Origin: Frigoribacterium endophyticum
GTDB taxonomy: Bacteria > Actinomycetota > Actinomycetes > Actinomycetales > Microbacteriaceae
Length of the DNA: 64,000 nucleotides
Direction: 5' to 3'
NCBI RefSeq assembly: GCF_011759585.1
Contig: NZ_JAAOYV010000001.1
Span: 992,001 to 1,056,000, forward strand
Below the pieces are notes generated by a model. It worked only from the letters and a program-made list of their open reading frames with translations. It searched no databases and was not told the DNA's origin. Positions within the stretch are counted from its first letter, which is position 1, and every line of letters begins with the position of its first letter. Both the position numbers and the translations under genes were made by a program. Shown here piece by piece: positions 38,435 through 47,585 of the stretch.

Positions 38435-39706
38435 GTGACCGCTGCGTCCCCGCACGCCGTGAGCGTCGCCTACGACCCCGCCGACTCCGAGCGGTGGCTG
38501 CCCGAGCAGCACTCGAACCGACGCAGCGACTTCGCCCGCGATCGCGCTCGGCTGCTGCACTCGAGCGCGCTCCGTCGCCTCGCGGCCAAGACGCAGGTGC
38601 TGAGCCCCACCGCGGGCCTCGACTTCGCGCGCAACCGGCTGACGCACTCGCTCGAGGTCGCGCAGGTCGGTCGTGAGCTCGCGACGAGCCTGGGCCTCGA
38701 CCCCGACGTCGTCGACACGGCGTGCCTGGCCCACGACCTCGGGCACCCGCCCTTCGGGCACAACGGCGAGCGTGCCCTCAACGAGTGGTCGCGCGACATC
38801 GGCGGCTTCGAGGGCAACGCGCAGACCCTCCGCCTGCTCACGCGCATCGAGCCCAAGGTCATCGACGCGACCGGGCGCAGCTTCGGCCTCAACCTGACCC
38901 GTGCCAGCCTCGACGCGAGCTGCAAGTACCCGTGGCCGGCCGCGCAGGGCGTGCCCGACCCCGGCGGGCGCATGAAGTTCGGCTTCTACGACGACGACAC
39001 GGCGGCGTTCCGGTGGCTGCGCGCCGGGGCCCCTCGTCGCCGTCGCTGCATCGAGGCCCAGGTGATGGACCTCTCCGACGACATCGCCTACTCCGTGCAC
39101 GACTTCGAGGACGCCGTGGTGAACGGCTACGTCGACGTCTCGAGCCTCGGCTCGCTCGACGGCCACGACGCCCTCGTGACGGCCATGCACGCGTGGGTCG
39201 GCGGCGAGCTCAGCCGTGACGAGCTGGTGGAGGCGTTCGAGCGGCTGCGCCGCCAGCCCTTCTGGCTGCGGTCGTACGACGGCGGCCGGCTCGACCAGGC
39301 CCGGCTGAAGAACCTCACCAGCCAGCTCATCGGCCGCTTCGCGGGCTCGGCCACGCAGTCGACCCGGGAGTCGTACGCGGAGGAGTCGCTCATCCGGTTC
39401 CGCGCGAGCATGGTCATCTCGCCCGACGTCATCGGCGAGATCGCCGTGCTCAAGGGGATCACCGCCGCGTTCGTGATGACCCAGGGCGCACGCCAGCCGA
39501 TCTACGAGCGCCAGCGCGAAGTGCTGACCACCCTCGCCGAGTCCCTCTGGCAGCGGGGCGACTCCGAGCTCGACGCGGGCTTCGCGGCCGACTGGGCCAG
39601 CGCCTCCGACGACGCCGCCCGCCGCCGCGTGGTCGTCGACCAGGTCGCGTCGCTGACCGACCAGAGCGCCATGGCCTGGCACGACCGTCTCGTCGGCTCT
39701 CGGTGA
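38435..39706 (+). CDS. dgt: Deoxyguanosinetriphosphate triphosphohydrolase-like protein
   Basis: HD-domain enzyme that removes triphosphate from dNTPs. The 423-residue product has RLLHSSALRRLAAKTQVL near the N-terminus, the metal motifs RLTHSLEVAQVGREL and CLAHDLGHPPFGHNGE (HD near residue 99), and DLSDDIAYSVHDFEDAV. The GTG start has GAGAGG six bases upstream. dgt followed by dnaG is the standard actinobacterial pair. Confidence 0.92.
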   Translation: MTAASPHAVSVAYDPADSERWLPEQHSNRRSDFARDRARLLHSSALRRLAAKTQVLSPTAGLDFARNRLTHSLEVAQVGRELATSLGLDPDVVDTACLAHDLGHPPFGHNGERALNEWSRDIGGFEGNAQTLRLLTRIEPKVIDATGRSFGLNLTRASLDASCKYPWPAAQGVPDPGGRMKFGFYDDDTAAFRWLRAGAPRRRRCIEAQVMDLSDDIAYSVHDFEDAVVNGYVDVSSLGSLDGHDALVTAMHAWVGGELSRDELVEAFERLRRQPFWLRSYDGGRLDQARLKNLTSQLIGRFAGSATQSTRESYAEESLIRFRASMVISPDVIGEIAVLKGITAAFVMTQGARQPIYERQREVLTTLAESLWQRGDSELDAGFAADWASASDDAARRRVVVDQVASLTDQSAMAWHDRLVGSR

Positions 39707-39788
39707 CGCGCCCGAGCGACACCGCCTCCGAGCACACCAGCCTCCGGGGCACAGCCCCCGTGTCGGAGCCCCGACCTAGGATCGATCC

Positions 39789-41696
39789 GTGGCAGGGCTG
39801 ATCAAGCGGGACGACATCGACGAGGTGCGCTCGCGCACCAACATCGCCGACGTCGTCGGCGACCACGTCACGCTCAAGGGCGCGGGCGTCGGCAGCCTCA
39901 AGGGCCTCTGCCCGTTCCACGACGAGCGCAGCCCGAGCTTCCACGTGCGGCCGCAGGTCGGCCGGTACCACTGCTTCGGCTGCGGCGAGGACGGCGACGT
40001 CTACAGCTTCGTCATGAAGATGGACCACACCACCTTCCAGGAGGCGGTGGAGCGTCTCGCGGGCCGCATCGGCTTCGCCCTGCACTACGAGGACGGTGGC
40101 CAGGCGAGCGACCACGGCAACCGGGCGCGCCTCCTGGCGGCGAACGAGGCGGCTCGCGAGTTCTTCGTCGAGCACCTCACGGCGGCCGACGCCGACCCGG
40201 CCCGGCGCTTCCTCGGCGAGAGGGGCTTCGACCCGGCGGCCGCCGAGCGCTTCGGGGTCGGCTTCGCGCCGAAGTCGTTCGACGCCCTCCGCTCGCACCT
40301 CAAGGGCCTGCGCTTCACCGACGAGGAGCTCGTGACGGCGGGCCTGCTCAGCCAGGGCGACCGCAGCCCCTACGACAGGTTCCGGGGCCGGCTGCTGTGG
40401 CCGATCCGCGACGTCACGGGCTCGACGATCGGCTTCGGCGCGCGCCGCCTGCTCGACGACGACAAGGGCCCGAAGTACCTCAACACGCCCGAGACGCCCG
40501 TCTACCACAAGTCGCAGGTGCTCTACGGGCTCGACCTCGCCCGACGCGACATCGCCAAGGGCAAGCAGGTCGTCATCGTCGAGGGCTACACGGACGTCAT
40601 GGCGTGCCACCTCGCGGGCGTCACCACCGCCGTCGCCACCTGCGGCACGTCGTTCGGCGTCGACCACATCAAGCTGCTGCGCCCGATGCTCGGCGACGTC
40701 GGCGGGGCGGACACGTCGACGGCCGGTGAGGTCGTCTTCACCTTCGACCCCGACGAGGCCGGTCAGCGGGCCGCCTCCCGCGCCTTCGCCGAGGAGAGCC
40801 GCTTCTCGGCGCAGACCTTCGTGGCCGTCGCGCCCGACGGGCTCGACCCGTGCGACCTGCGGCTCAACCGCGGCGACGACGCGGTCCGGCGCCTCGTCGA
40901 CACGAAGCGGCCGATGTTCGAGTTCATGATCCGCCGGGTGCTCGACGCCCACGACCTGGAGACGGTGGAGGGGCGGGTCGCCGCCCTGCGCGCCGCGGCT
41001 CCCGTCGTGGCCGGCATCCGCGACCGGTCGATGACCCAGGGCTACGTCCGCTCGCTCGCGGGCTGGCTGGGGCTCGACCCGGGGGAGGTCGCGACCAGCG
41101 TCGAGGAGGCGCGCCGCGCCTCCGGTGCCGTGGCCGCCCTCGAGCGGGCCCAGCCGAAGAGCGTCTCCGACGGGCGTCAGTCCATCACCAGCCTGCCGCC
41201 GCTGCCCGAGGAGCCTGCGGGCCCCAGCCTGATGACGCTGCCCGGCGACCTGACCACCCGTCTCGAGCGGGACGCGCTGATGGCGATCCTGCAGCAGCCG
41301 GCCGCCGTCGGCCTCGAGCTGATCCAGCGCGCGACGCGGGCGACGCTCGCGACCGCGTCGTTCGACGTGGTCAAGGACGCCGTCGCGGTCAGCCTCGACA
41401 GCTTCGGCGACCCGCGGTGGCTCGACGTGGTGCTCGACCAGACCCCCGAGTACTACGCGGGCCTCGCCAAGGAGCTCGCCGTCGCGCCGCTGCCGGAGCG
41501 CGAGGGCCGGGAGATCACCACCTACTGCCGCGGCATCGTCTCCTCGCTGGTCGAGCGCGACCTCCTGCGGCAGAAGGCGGACCTGATGGGGCAGTTCCAG
41601 CGCACCGACGTCAAGGCCGAGCCCGAGCGACACCGTGAGCTCCAACGTCGGCTCGTCGAGGTCGAGGCGGAGCGGCGCGCCGTCCGCGCCGAGTAG
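39789..41696 (+). CDS. dnaG: DNA primase
   Basis: Makes RNA primers for replication. The 635-residue product has the CHC2 zinc site C41-x2-H44...C62-x2-C65 (LCPFHDERSPSFHV and YHCFGCGEDGD), the RNA polymerase basic patch, the Toprim domain (VVIVEGYTDVMACHLAG and FTFDPDEAGQRA) and a C-terminal helicase-binding domain. The GTG start has TAGGAT six bases upstream, so the mRNA is probably leaderless. Three hundred bases of another start are not needed; the family begins with GLIKRDDIDEVR as here. Confidence 0.96.
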   Translation: MAGLIKRDDIDEVRSRTNIADVVGDHVTLKGAGVGSLKGLCPFHDERSPSFHVRPQVGRYHCFGCGEDGDVYSFVMKMDHTTFQEAVERLAGRIGFALHYEDGGQASDHGNRARLLAANEAAREFFVEHLTAADADPARRFLGERGFDPAAAERFGVGFAPKSFDALRSHLKGLRFTDEELVTAGLLSQGDRSPYDRFRGRLLWPIRDVTGSTIGFGARRLLDDDKGPKYLNTPETPVYHKSQVLYGLDLARRDIAKGKQVVIVEGYTDVMACHLAGVTTAVATCGTSFGVDHIKLLRPMLGDVGGADTSTAGEVVFTFDPDEAGQRAASRAFAEESRFSAQTFVAVAPDGLDPCDLRLNRGDDAVRRLVDTKRPMFEFMIRRVLDAHDLETVEGRVAALRAAAPVVAGIRDRSMTQGYVRSLAGWLGLDPGEVATSVEEARRASGAVAALERAQPKSVSDGRQSITSLPPLPEEPAGPSLMTLPGDLTTRLERDALMAILQQPAAVGLELIQRATRATLATASFDVVKDAVAVSLDSFGDPRWLDVVLDQTPEYYAGLAKELAVAPLPEREGREITTYCRGIVSSLVERDLLRQKADLMGQFQRTDVKAEPERHRELQRRLVEVEAERRAVRAE

Positions 41697-41818
41697 CGAC
41701 CGCCCGCGACGGCGGGGGTCCGCGACCGCGACGGGCCCCGACAGCGACGACACCTGCCTGGAAGCGCATACACGAGCTGCTGCGACGACCAGACCACGTG
41801 GCAAGGTTCGTTGCCGTC

Positions 41819-41856
41819 TTGTTAACGATCCGGCCTGGGCTACGACCCGAGGCCGG
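41819..41856 (+). promoter_or_regulatory. Promoter with inverted repeat upstream of the peptide transporter operon
   Basis: TTGTTA (41819-41824) and TACGAC (41841-41846) are spaced by 16 bases and resemble a sigma-70-type promoter. An imperfect inverted repeat, CCGGCCTGGG (41830-41839) with CCCGAGGCCGG (41846-41856), frames the -10 box and could be an operator or an early RNA hairpin. The leader to the first gene is about 95 bases. Confidence 0.5.
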
Positions 41857-41949
41857 GCGTGTGTTACCAATGAGCACTCCCAGAAACGGCCGCACCTCAC
41901 AGCAGCGGTGTCGGGAGCCCCTCGTACCCAGAGAAAGAGGCAACCGGAT

Positions 41950-43581
41950 ATGACAACGTCCGACATCAGGCTCGGCCGTCGCGTCCTCGCGATCACCGGT
42001 GGCGTCGCCGCCACCGCCCTCGTCCTCGCCGGCTGCGCGTCCGGAGGCGGCGACGCCGCCGACGACGCGCTGAACGGCATCAGCGTCGGCACCACCGACG
42101 TCATCACCTCGCTCGACCCGGCCGGTTCGTACGACAACGGCTCGTTCGCCGTGCAGAACCAGGTCTTCGGCTTCCTGATGAACTCGCCGTACGGCAGCCC
42201 CGACGTCGAGCCCGACCTCGCGGCCTCCGCCGAGTTCACCGACCCGACGACCTACACGGTCACCCTCAAGGACGGCCTGACCTTCGCGAACGGCAACGCG
42301 CTCACCTCGAGCGACGTCAAGTTCACGTTCGACCGCCAGCTCGCCATCGCCGACGACAACGGCCCCTCGTCGCTCCTCGCGAACCTCGACAGCACCGACG
42401 CGCCCGACGACACGACCGTCGTCTTCCACCTCAAGGGCGCCGACCAGACCTGGCCGCAGATCCTCTCGAGCCCCGCCGGCCCCATCGTCGACGAGGACGT
42501 CTTCTCGGCCACGAGCCTGACCGCGCCGGCCGACATCGTCTCGGGCGACGCCTTCTCGGGCCAGTACTCGATCACCGACTACAAGGAGAACGAGGCGATC
42601 CAGTACGAGGCCAACGACTCGTACGACGGCGTCCTCGGCGCTCCGAAGGCCTCCTCGATCACGGCCACGTACTACACCAAGGAGACCGACCTCAAGCTCG
42701 CCGTGCAGGAGGGCGACGTCGACGTCGCCAACCGCAGCCTCAGCCCGACCGACCTCGCCGACCTGGCGAAGGACGACTCGCTGACGGTGCACAACGGCCC
42801 CGGCGGCGAGATCCGCTACATGGTCTTCAACCTGAACACCCAGCCCTTCGGCGCCACGCAGCCCGACGCCGACCCGGCCAAGGCCCTGGCCGTGCGCCAG
42901 GCCGTCGCCGACAGCGTCGACCGCGCGGCCCTCGCGAAGGACGTCTACAACGACACCTACACGCCCCTCTACTCGGTCGTCCCCGACGGTCTGACCGGCG
43001 CCACCGAGCCCCTCAAGGAGCTCTACGGCGACGGCGACGGCGGAGCCGACGTGGCGAAGGCCACCGAGGCCCTCTCGGCCGCCGGCGTCTCGACGCCCGT
43101 GTCGATCGACCTGCAGTACAGCCCCGACCACTACGGCGCCTCGAGCGACGAGGAGTACGCGCTGATCAAGACGCAGCTCGAGGCCACCGGCCTCTTCACC
43201 GTCAACCTGCAGTCGACCCTCTGGGACACCTACTCGAGCGAGCGCCGCGAGGACGCCTACCCCGTGTACCAGCTGGGCTGGTTCCCCGACTTCTCGGACG
43301 CCGACAACTACCTGTCGCCGTTCTTCGTGAAGGACAACTTCGTCGGCAACCACTACGACGACGCCGAGGTGCAGGGCCTGCTCACGCAGGAGATCGCCGA
43401 GTCCGATGAGACCGCCCGCACGGCGCTCATCGGCCAGATCCAGGACGCGGTCGCCGCCGACCTGCCGACCCTGCCGCTGCTCCAGGGCACGCAGGTCGTC
43501 GTCTCGGCCTCCGACATCCAGGGAGTCGACGACACGCTCGACGCGTCGTTCAAGTTCCGCTACGGCGCCCTGAGCCGCTGA
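41950..43581 (+). CDS. Peptide/nickel-type ABC transporter substrate-binding lipoprotein
   Basis: SBP_bac_5 (cluster C) binding protein, 543 residues, anchored by a lipid on Cys 29 (VLAGC). Family marks are DVEPDLAASAEFTDPTTYTVTLKDGLTFANG near residue 80 and the C-terminal PVYQLGWFPDFSDADNYLSPFF. It captures an oligopeptide, dipeptide or similar solute outside the membrane. The ATG follows the GAGAAAGAGGCAACC ribosome binding region. It is the first gene of a six-gene operon and is separated from the permease genes by a strong hairpin. Confidence 0.92.
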   Translation: MTTSDIRLGRRVLAITGGVAATALVLAGCASGGGDAADDALNGISVGTTDVITSLDPAGSYDNGSFAVQNQVFGFLMNSPYGSPDVEPDLAASAEFTDPTTYTVTLKDGLTFANGNALTSSDVKFTFDRQLAIADDNGPSSLLANLDSTDAPDDTTVVFHLKGADQTWPQILSSPAGPIVDEDVFSATSLTAPADIVSGDAFSGQYSITDYKENEAIQYEANDSYDGVLGAPKASSITATYYTKETDLKLAVQEGDVDVANRSLSPTDLADLAKDDSLTVHNGPGGEIRYMVFNLNTQPFGATQPDADPAKALAVRQAVADSVDRAALAKDVYNDTYTPLYSVVPDGLTGATEPLKELYGDGDGGADVAKATEALSAAGVSTPVSIDLQYSPDHYGASSDEEYALIKTQLEATGLFTVNLQSTLWDTYSSERREDAYPVYQLGWFPDFSDADNYLSPFFVKDNFVGNHYDDAEVQGLLTQEIAESDETARTALIGQIQDAVAADLPTLPLLQGTQVVVSASDIQGVDDTLDASFKFRYGALSR

Positions 43582-43643
43582 CGGCCGCACCGCTGACCCG
43601 CCACGAGCGGGTCGGCACCGACCGAGACACCGCGTGACGCGGA

Positions 43644-43675
43644 GGGGGTGTCCCGCCCACGGGCGGGACGCCCCC
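43644..43675 (+). terminator. Stem-loop between the binding protein and permease genes
   Basis: GGGGGTGTCCCGCCC at 43644-43658 pairs with 43661-43675 over 15 bases (one G-U pair), leaving a two-base tip. It starts 62 bases after the binding-protein stop and ends 41 bases before the permease start. As in other binding-protein operons, it probably stabilises the first cistron or stops part of the transcripts, so that the binding protein is made in excess. Confidence 0.7.
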
Positions 43676-43716
43676 TTCCCGCGTCCGCTCCGCACCACCA
43701 CGAAAGGCACAGTGAC

Positions 43717-44814
43717 GTGACAGTGCTCACCGGGAGCGCCACAGCTCCCGCGACGCCCCCGACGACCACCGAGAAGAGGCGGAAGTCCTCCGGCGGCGGC
43801 CTCGGCCGCTACCTCGTGGTCAGGGCCCTCCTGATCATCCCGACCGTCTTCATCCTGGTCACCCTGGTCTTCTTCCTGATGCGGGTCGTCGGGAACCCGA
43901 TCACCGCCTCCGTCGGGGGCCGCCTCACCGAGGCGCAGCTGCAGGAGCGCCTGCACGCCGCGGGCTACGACCGGCCGATCATCGTCCAGTACCTCGAGTA
44001 CCTGGGCCAGATCGTCCGCCTCGACTTCGGCACGACCGCGACCGACAACCGCCAGATCAGCGAGGTCATCGTCACGTACGGCGCGGCCACGGTCGAGCTC
44101 GTCTTCTACGCCCTGATCGTCGCGCTGGTGATCGGCATCCCGCTCGGCATGCTCGCCGCCTACGTGCGCGACCGCTGGCCGGACGCCGTGCTGCGCATCC
44201 TCGCGATCCTCGCCTACGCGACCCCCGTCTTCTTCGCGGGCCTGCTGCTCAAGCTCGTCTTCTCGGTCTGGCTGGGCTGGCTGCCGCTCAGTGGCCGCGC
44301 CGACACGAGGGTGGGCATCGCCCTGGGGCGCATCGACAACCCCACCGGCGTCTACATCATCGACGCCCTGCGCATCGGCAACGCGACCATCACGACCAAC
44401 GTGCTGAGCCACGCCGTGCTGCCCGCCCTGACCCTCGGCCTCCTCACGGCCGGCATCTTCCTGCGCCTGGTGCGCACGAACGTCATCGGCACCCTCGGCT
44501 CCGAGTACGTCGACGCCGCCCGCTCGCGCGGGGTCTCGGAGTTCCGCCTCGTCCGCAAGCACGCGCTGAAGCCCGCGCTCATCCCGATCATCACCGTCAT
44601 GGGCCTGCAGATCGCCATGCTGCTCGGCGGCTCGGTGCTGACCGAGACGACCTTCGGCTGGCGCGGCCTCGGCTTCGAGCTGCAGCAGTACCTGTCGGCG
44701 CGCGACTTCGTCGCCGTGCAGGGCATCGTGGCCGTGCTGGCGGTGATCGTCGCCGTCACCAACTTCGTCGTCGACGTGATCGCGGCTCTCATCGACCCGC
44801 GAGTGAGGTACTGA
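43717..44814 (+). CDS. Peptide ABC transporter permease (DppB-type)
   Basis: Membrane subunit of 365 residues. Residues 1-28 are hydrophilic; then come about six membrane helices and the cytoplasmic EAA loop (EYVDAARSRGVSEFRLVRKHALKPALIPI). FGTTATDNRQISE after the first periplasmic loop is a DppB mark. The GTG at 43717 follows GAAAGG by about ten bases; GTG at 43723 is an alternative. The next permease begins one base after its stop. Confidence 0.92.
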   Translation: MTVLTGSATAPATPPTTTEKRRKSSGGGLGRYLVVRALLIIPTVFILVTLVFFLMRVVGNPITASVGGRLTEAQLQERLHAAGYDRPIIVQYLEYLGQIVRLDFGTTATDNRQISEVIVTYGAATVELVFYALIVALVIGIPLGMLAAYVRDRWPDAVLRILAILAYATPVFFAGLLLKLVFSVWLGWLPLSGRADTRVGIALGRIDNPTGVYIIDALRIGNATITTNVLSHAVLPALTLGLLTAGIFLRLVRTNVIGTLGSEYVDAARSRGVSEFRLVRKHALKPALIPIITVMGLQIAMLLGGSVLTETTFGWRGLGFELQQYLSARDFVAVQGIVAVLAVIVAVTNFVVDVIAALIDPRVRY

Positions 44815-44815
44815 C

Positions 44816-45826
44816 ATGTCCACCGTCCCCACCGCCGTCCTCGCCGACCGCCGCGAGCCGCTCTGGAAGCGCCTCCCGGTCGTCTCGCACCTCCGGCGCT
44901 CGGTCGGGCTCCAGCGCGGCATGCTCGTCGCCGGCCTCGTGCTCTGCGTCGTCTTCATCGTCCTGGCCCTCTTCGCGCCGCTCATCGCGCCCTACGGCTT
45001 CGGCCAGCTGAGCGACGCCGACGGCAACTTCGCCCGTCAGGCCGCCCCCTCCGCCATGCACCTCTGGGGCACGACGGTGGGCGGCTACGACGTCTTCAGC
45101 CGGGTCGTCTGGGGCACCCGCACGGCGATCGCCGTGATCGTCGTCGCCGTGGTCCTCTCGATCTCGATCGGCGTCGTGCTCGGCCTCGTCTCGGGCTACC
45201 TCGGAGGCTGGCTCGACCGCGTGCTCGTGGTCGTCGCCGACGCCGTCTACGCCTTCCCGTCGCTGCTGCTCGCGATCGTCATCTCGATCGTCATCAGCGG
45301 GGGGCAGTCGAGCCTGTGGGGCGGCATCCTCTCCGCCGGCATCTCGATCACGGTGGTCTACGTGCCGCAGTACTTCCGCGTGGTCCGCGCCGAGGCCGTC
45401 CGCCTCAAGGCCGAGGCCTTCGTCGAGTCGGCGAAGGTCGTCGGCAGCAGCACCCCGCGCATCATGTTCCGGCACGTGCTGCGGAACGCCACGCGGAGCC
45501 TGCCGCTCATCCTCACCCTGAACGCCTCCGAGGCGATCCTCACCCTGGCAGCGCTCGGGTTCCTCGGCTTCGGCATCGGCCCGACCTCGGCCGCCGAGTG
45601 GGGCTACGACCTCAACCGGGCGCTCAGCGACACGGCGAGCGGCATCTGGTGGACGGGCGTGTTCCCGGGCTCGGCGATCGTGCTGATGGTGCTCGGCATC
45701 ACCCTCGTGGGCGAGAGCCTCAACGACCTGGCCGACCCGCGCCTCCGGACGCGTCGTCGCGCGGGGCGCAAGAAGACGACGGCCGCGGCGCAGGCACCGG
45801 CCGAGACGACGGAGGTCCCCGCATGA
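44816..45826 (+). CDS. Peptide ABC transporter permease (DppC-type)
   Basis: Second membrane subunit, 336 residues, with an N-terminal cytoplasmic segment, a long first helix (GMLVAGLVLCVVFIVLALFAPLIAPYGF), HLWGTTVGGYDVFSRVVWGTRTAI and the EAA loop AEAFVESAKVVGSSTPRIMFRHVLRN. The Ala/Thr-rich tail after residue 310 is unconserved. It overlaps the ATPase gene by four bases (ATGA). Confidence 0.92.
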   Translation: MSTVPTAVLADRREPLWKRLPVVSHLRRSVGLQRGMLVAGLVLCVVFIVLALFAPLIAPYGFGQLSDADGNFARQAAPSAMHLWGTTVGGYDVFSRVVWGTRTAIAVIVVAVVLSISIGVVLGLVSGYLGGWLDRVLVVVADAVYAFPSLLLAIVISIVISGGQSSLWGGILSAGISITVVYVPQYFRVVRAEAVRLKAEAFVESAKVVGSSTPRIMFRHVLRNATRSLPLILTLNASEAILTLAALGFLGFGIGPTSAAEWGYDLNRALSDTASGIWWTGVFPGSAIVLMVLGITLVGESLNDLADPRLRTRRRAGRKKTTAAAQAPAETTEVPA

Positions 45827-47583
45827 GCGACGACACCAGCACCACGGCCGGCGGCACGACGAGCGCGGGAGGCGCGGTGGCGGTCCGCCACGCCGCGCAC
45901 GACCTGCCCCGCGACCAGCGCGACGTCGCGGTCGGCATCACCGACCTGCGCGTCACGTTCGCCACCGACGGCGGCGACGTGCCGGCCGTCCAGGGCGTGA
46001 CGCTCGACGTGCGCGCCGGCGAGGTCCTCGCGATCGTGGGGGAGTCGGGGAGCGGCAAGTCCGTGACGGCCAAGACGATCCTGGGGCTGCTGCCCGAGAC
46101 CGCAACCGCGAGCGGCGCCGTGGTGCTGAGCGGGAGCGACGTGCTCTCGGTCGGCGCCGGCAAGGTGCGCGAGCTGCGCGGCACCGAGGTCGCCATGGTC
46201 TTCCAGGAGCCCTCGACCGCCCTTAACCCCGTCTACACGGTGGGCTGGCAGATCGCCGAGGGCATCCGGGCCCACGGCAAGGTCAGCCGGAAGGACGCGA
46301 AGGCCCGCGCCGTCGACATCCTGCGTCGCGTGGGCATCCCCGACCCGGAGACTCGGGTCGACCACTACCCCCACCAGTTCTCGGGCGGGCAGAAGCAGCG
46401 CGTCGTCATCGCGATGGCGCTCGTGCTCAACCCGTCGGTCATCGTCGCCGACGAGCCGACCACCGCCCTCGACGTGACGGTGCAGGCCGAGATCCTCGAC
46501 CTGCTGCGCGACCTGCGTGACGAGTTCGGCACGGCCATCGTGCTCATCACCCACAACATGGGCGTCGTCGCCGACCTGGCCGACCGCGTCGCCGTGATGT
46601 ACCTCGGCCGCGTCGTCGAGCAGGCGTCCGCCGCGGACCTCTTCGCCGCGCCTCAGGACGACTACACGAAGCGCCTGCTGGCCTCCGTGCCCAAGCTGGA
46701 GGCGCGGGGCGCGCAGGTGCAGGCGGCGGAGGCCGACCGCGAGGTCGTCGTGCGCGCCACGGGGCTCGAGATCGAGTACCCGGGCCGCTTCGGCCGCAGC
46801 GGCTTCCGTGCCGTCAAGGGCGTCGACTTCTCCATCGCGAAGGGCGAGGTGCTGGGCCTCGTCGGCGAGAGCGGCTCAGGCAAGACGACCATCGGCCGGG
46901 CCATCGCCGGGCTGACCAAGGTCACCGGCGGGTCGCTCGAGGTGCTCGGCGTCGAGATGAACGGCGTGCACGAACGGGACTTCAAGCCCCGCCGCGCCGA
47001 CATCGGCTTCGTCTTCCAGGACCCGGCCTCCAGCTTCAACCCCCTGCTGACGATCGCCGAGTGCGTCGCCGAGCCCCTGGTGGTGCACGGCCGTGCCCCG
47101 CACGCCCGTGCGGCGCGGAAGCGGGTCGACGAGCTGCTCGAGGCCGTGCAGCTGCCCCGGGCGTTCGGCGACCGGTACCCGCACGAGCTCAGCGGCGGCC
47201 AGCGTCAGCGTGCGAGCCTGGCCCGGTCGCTGGCCCTCGAGCCGACCCTGCTGATCGCCGACGAGCCGACCAGCGCGCTCGACGTGTCGGTCCAGGCGCG
47301 GGTGCTCGAGCTGTTCCGCGAGCTGCAGTCCGACCTCGGGTTCGCCGCCCTGTTCATCAGCCACGACCTCGCCGTCGTCAACATGCTCGCCGACCGCATC
47401 GGCGTGCTGTACCACGGCGACATGGTCGAGATGGGGCCGAACGACCAGGTGCTCGGCGCCCCCGAGCACCTGTACACGCAGCGGCTGCTGGCGTCGCTGC
47501 CCGTGCCCGACCCGGCCGAGCAGGCGGCCAGACGGCAGCACCTCGCCGAGCTCGACCGCGTGGCGGCCGAGGGCGCGGCCTGA
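45823..47583 (+). CDS. Peptide ABC transporter ATPase with two fused domains (DppD-DppF type)
   Basis: A 586-residue protein with two complete nucleotide-binding domains. Domain 1 has Walker A GESGSGKS at about 72-79, signature FSGGQKQRV, Walker B VIVADEPTTALDV and the H-loop LITHNMG. Domain 2 has Walker A GESGSGKT at about 348-355, signature LSGGQRQRA, Walker B LLIADEPTSALDV and H-loop FISHDLA. One chain can therefore power the transporter. It overlaps the preceding permease and is followed two bases later by a third ATPase gene. Confidence 0.93.
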   Translation: MSDDTSTTAGGTTSAGGAVAVRHAAHDLPRDQRDVAVGITDLRVTFATDGGDVPAVQGVTLDVRAGEVLAIVGESGSGKSVTAKTILGLLPETATASGAVVLSGSDVLSVGAGKVRELRGTEVAMVFQEPSTALNPVYTVGWQIAEGIRAHGKVSRKDAKARAVDILRRVGIPDPETRVDHYPHQFSGGQKQRVVIAMALVLNPSVIVADEPTTALDVTVQAEILDLLRDLRDEFGTAIVLITHNMGVVADLADRVAVMYLGRVVEQASAADLFAAPQDDYTKRLLASVPKLEARGAQVQAAEADREVVVRATGLEIEYPGRFGRSGFRAVKGVDFSIAKGEVLGLVGESGSGKTTIGRAIAGLTKVTGGSLEVLGVEMNGVHERDFKPRRADIGFVFQDPASSFNPLLTIAECVAEPLVVHGRAPHARAARKRVDELLEAVQLPRAFGDRYPHELSGGQRQRASLARSLALEPTLLIADEPTSALDVSVQARVLELFRELQSDLGFAALFISHDLAVVNMLADRIGVLYHGDMVEMGPNDQVLGAPEHLYTQRLLASLPVPDPAEQAARRQHLAELDRVAAEGAA

Positions 47584-47585
47584 CC

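Noticed and set aside
39707-39788. Replication origin near dnaG
   Set aside because: No DnaA box cluster or AT-rich stretch was seen, and dnaG is not next to the origin in actinobacteria.
41611-44985. Long antisense open frame over dnaG, the binding protein and the first permease
   Set aside because: GC-rich DNA leaves antisense frames open. The residue pattern mirrors the sense codons and no domain can be recognised. The same applies to long antisense frames at 3883-5940, 10021-12111 and 55263-58445.
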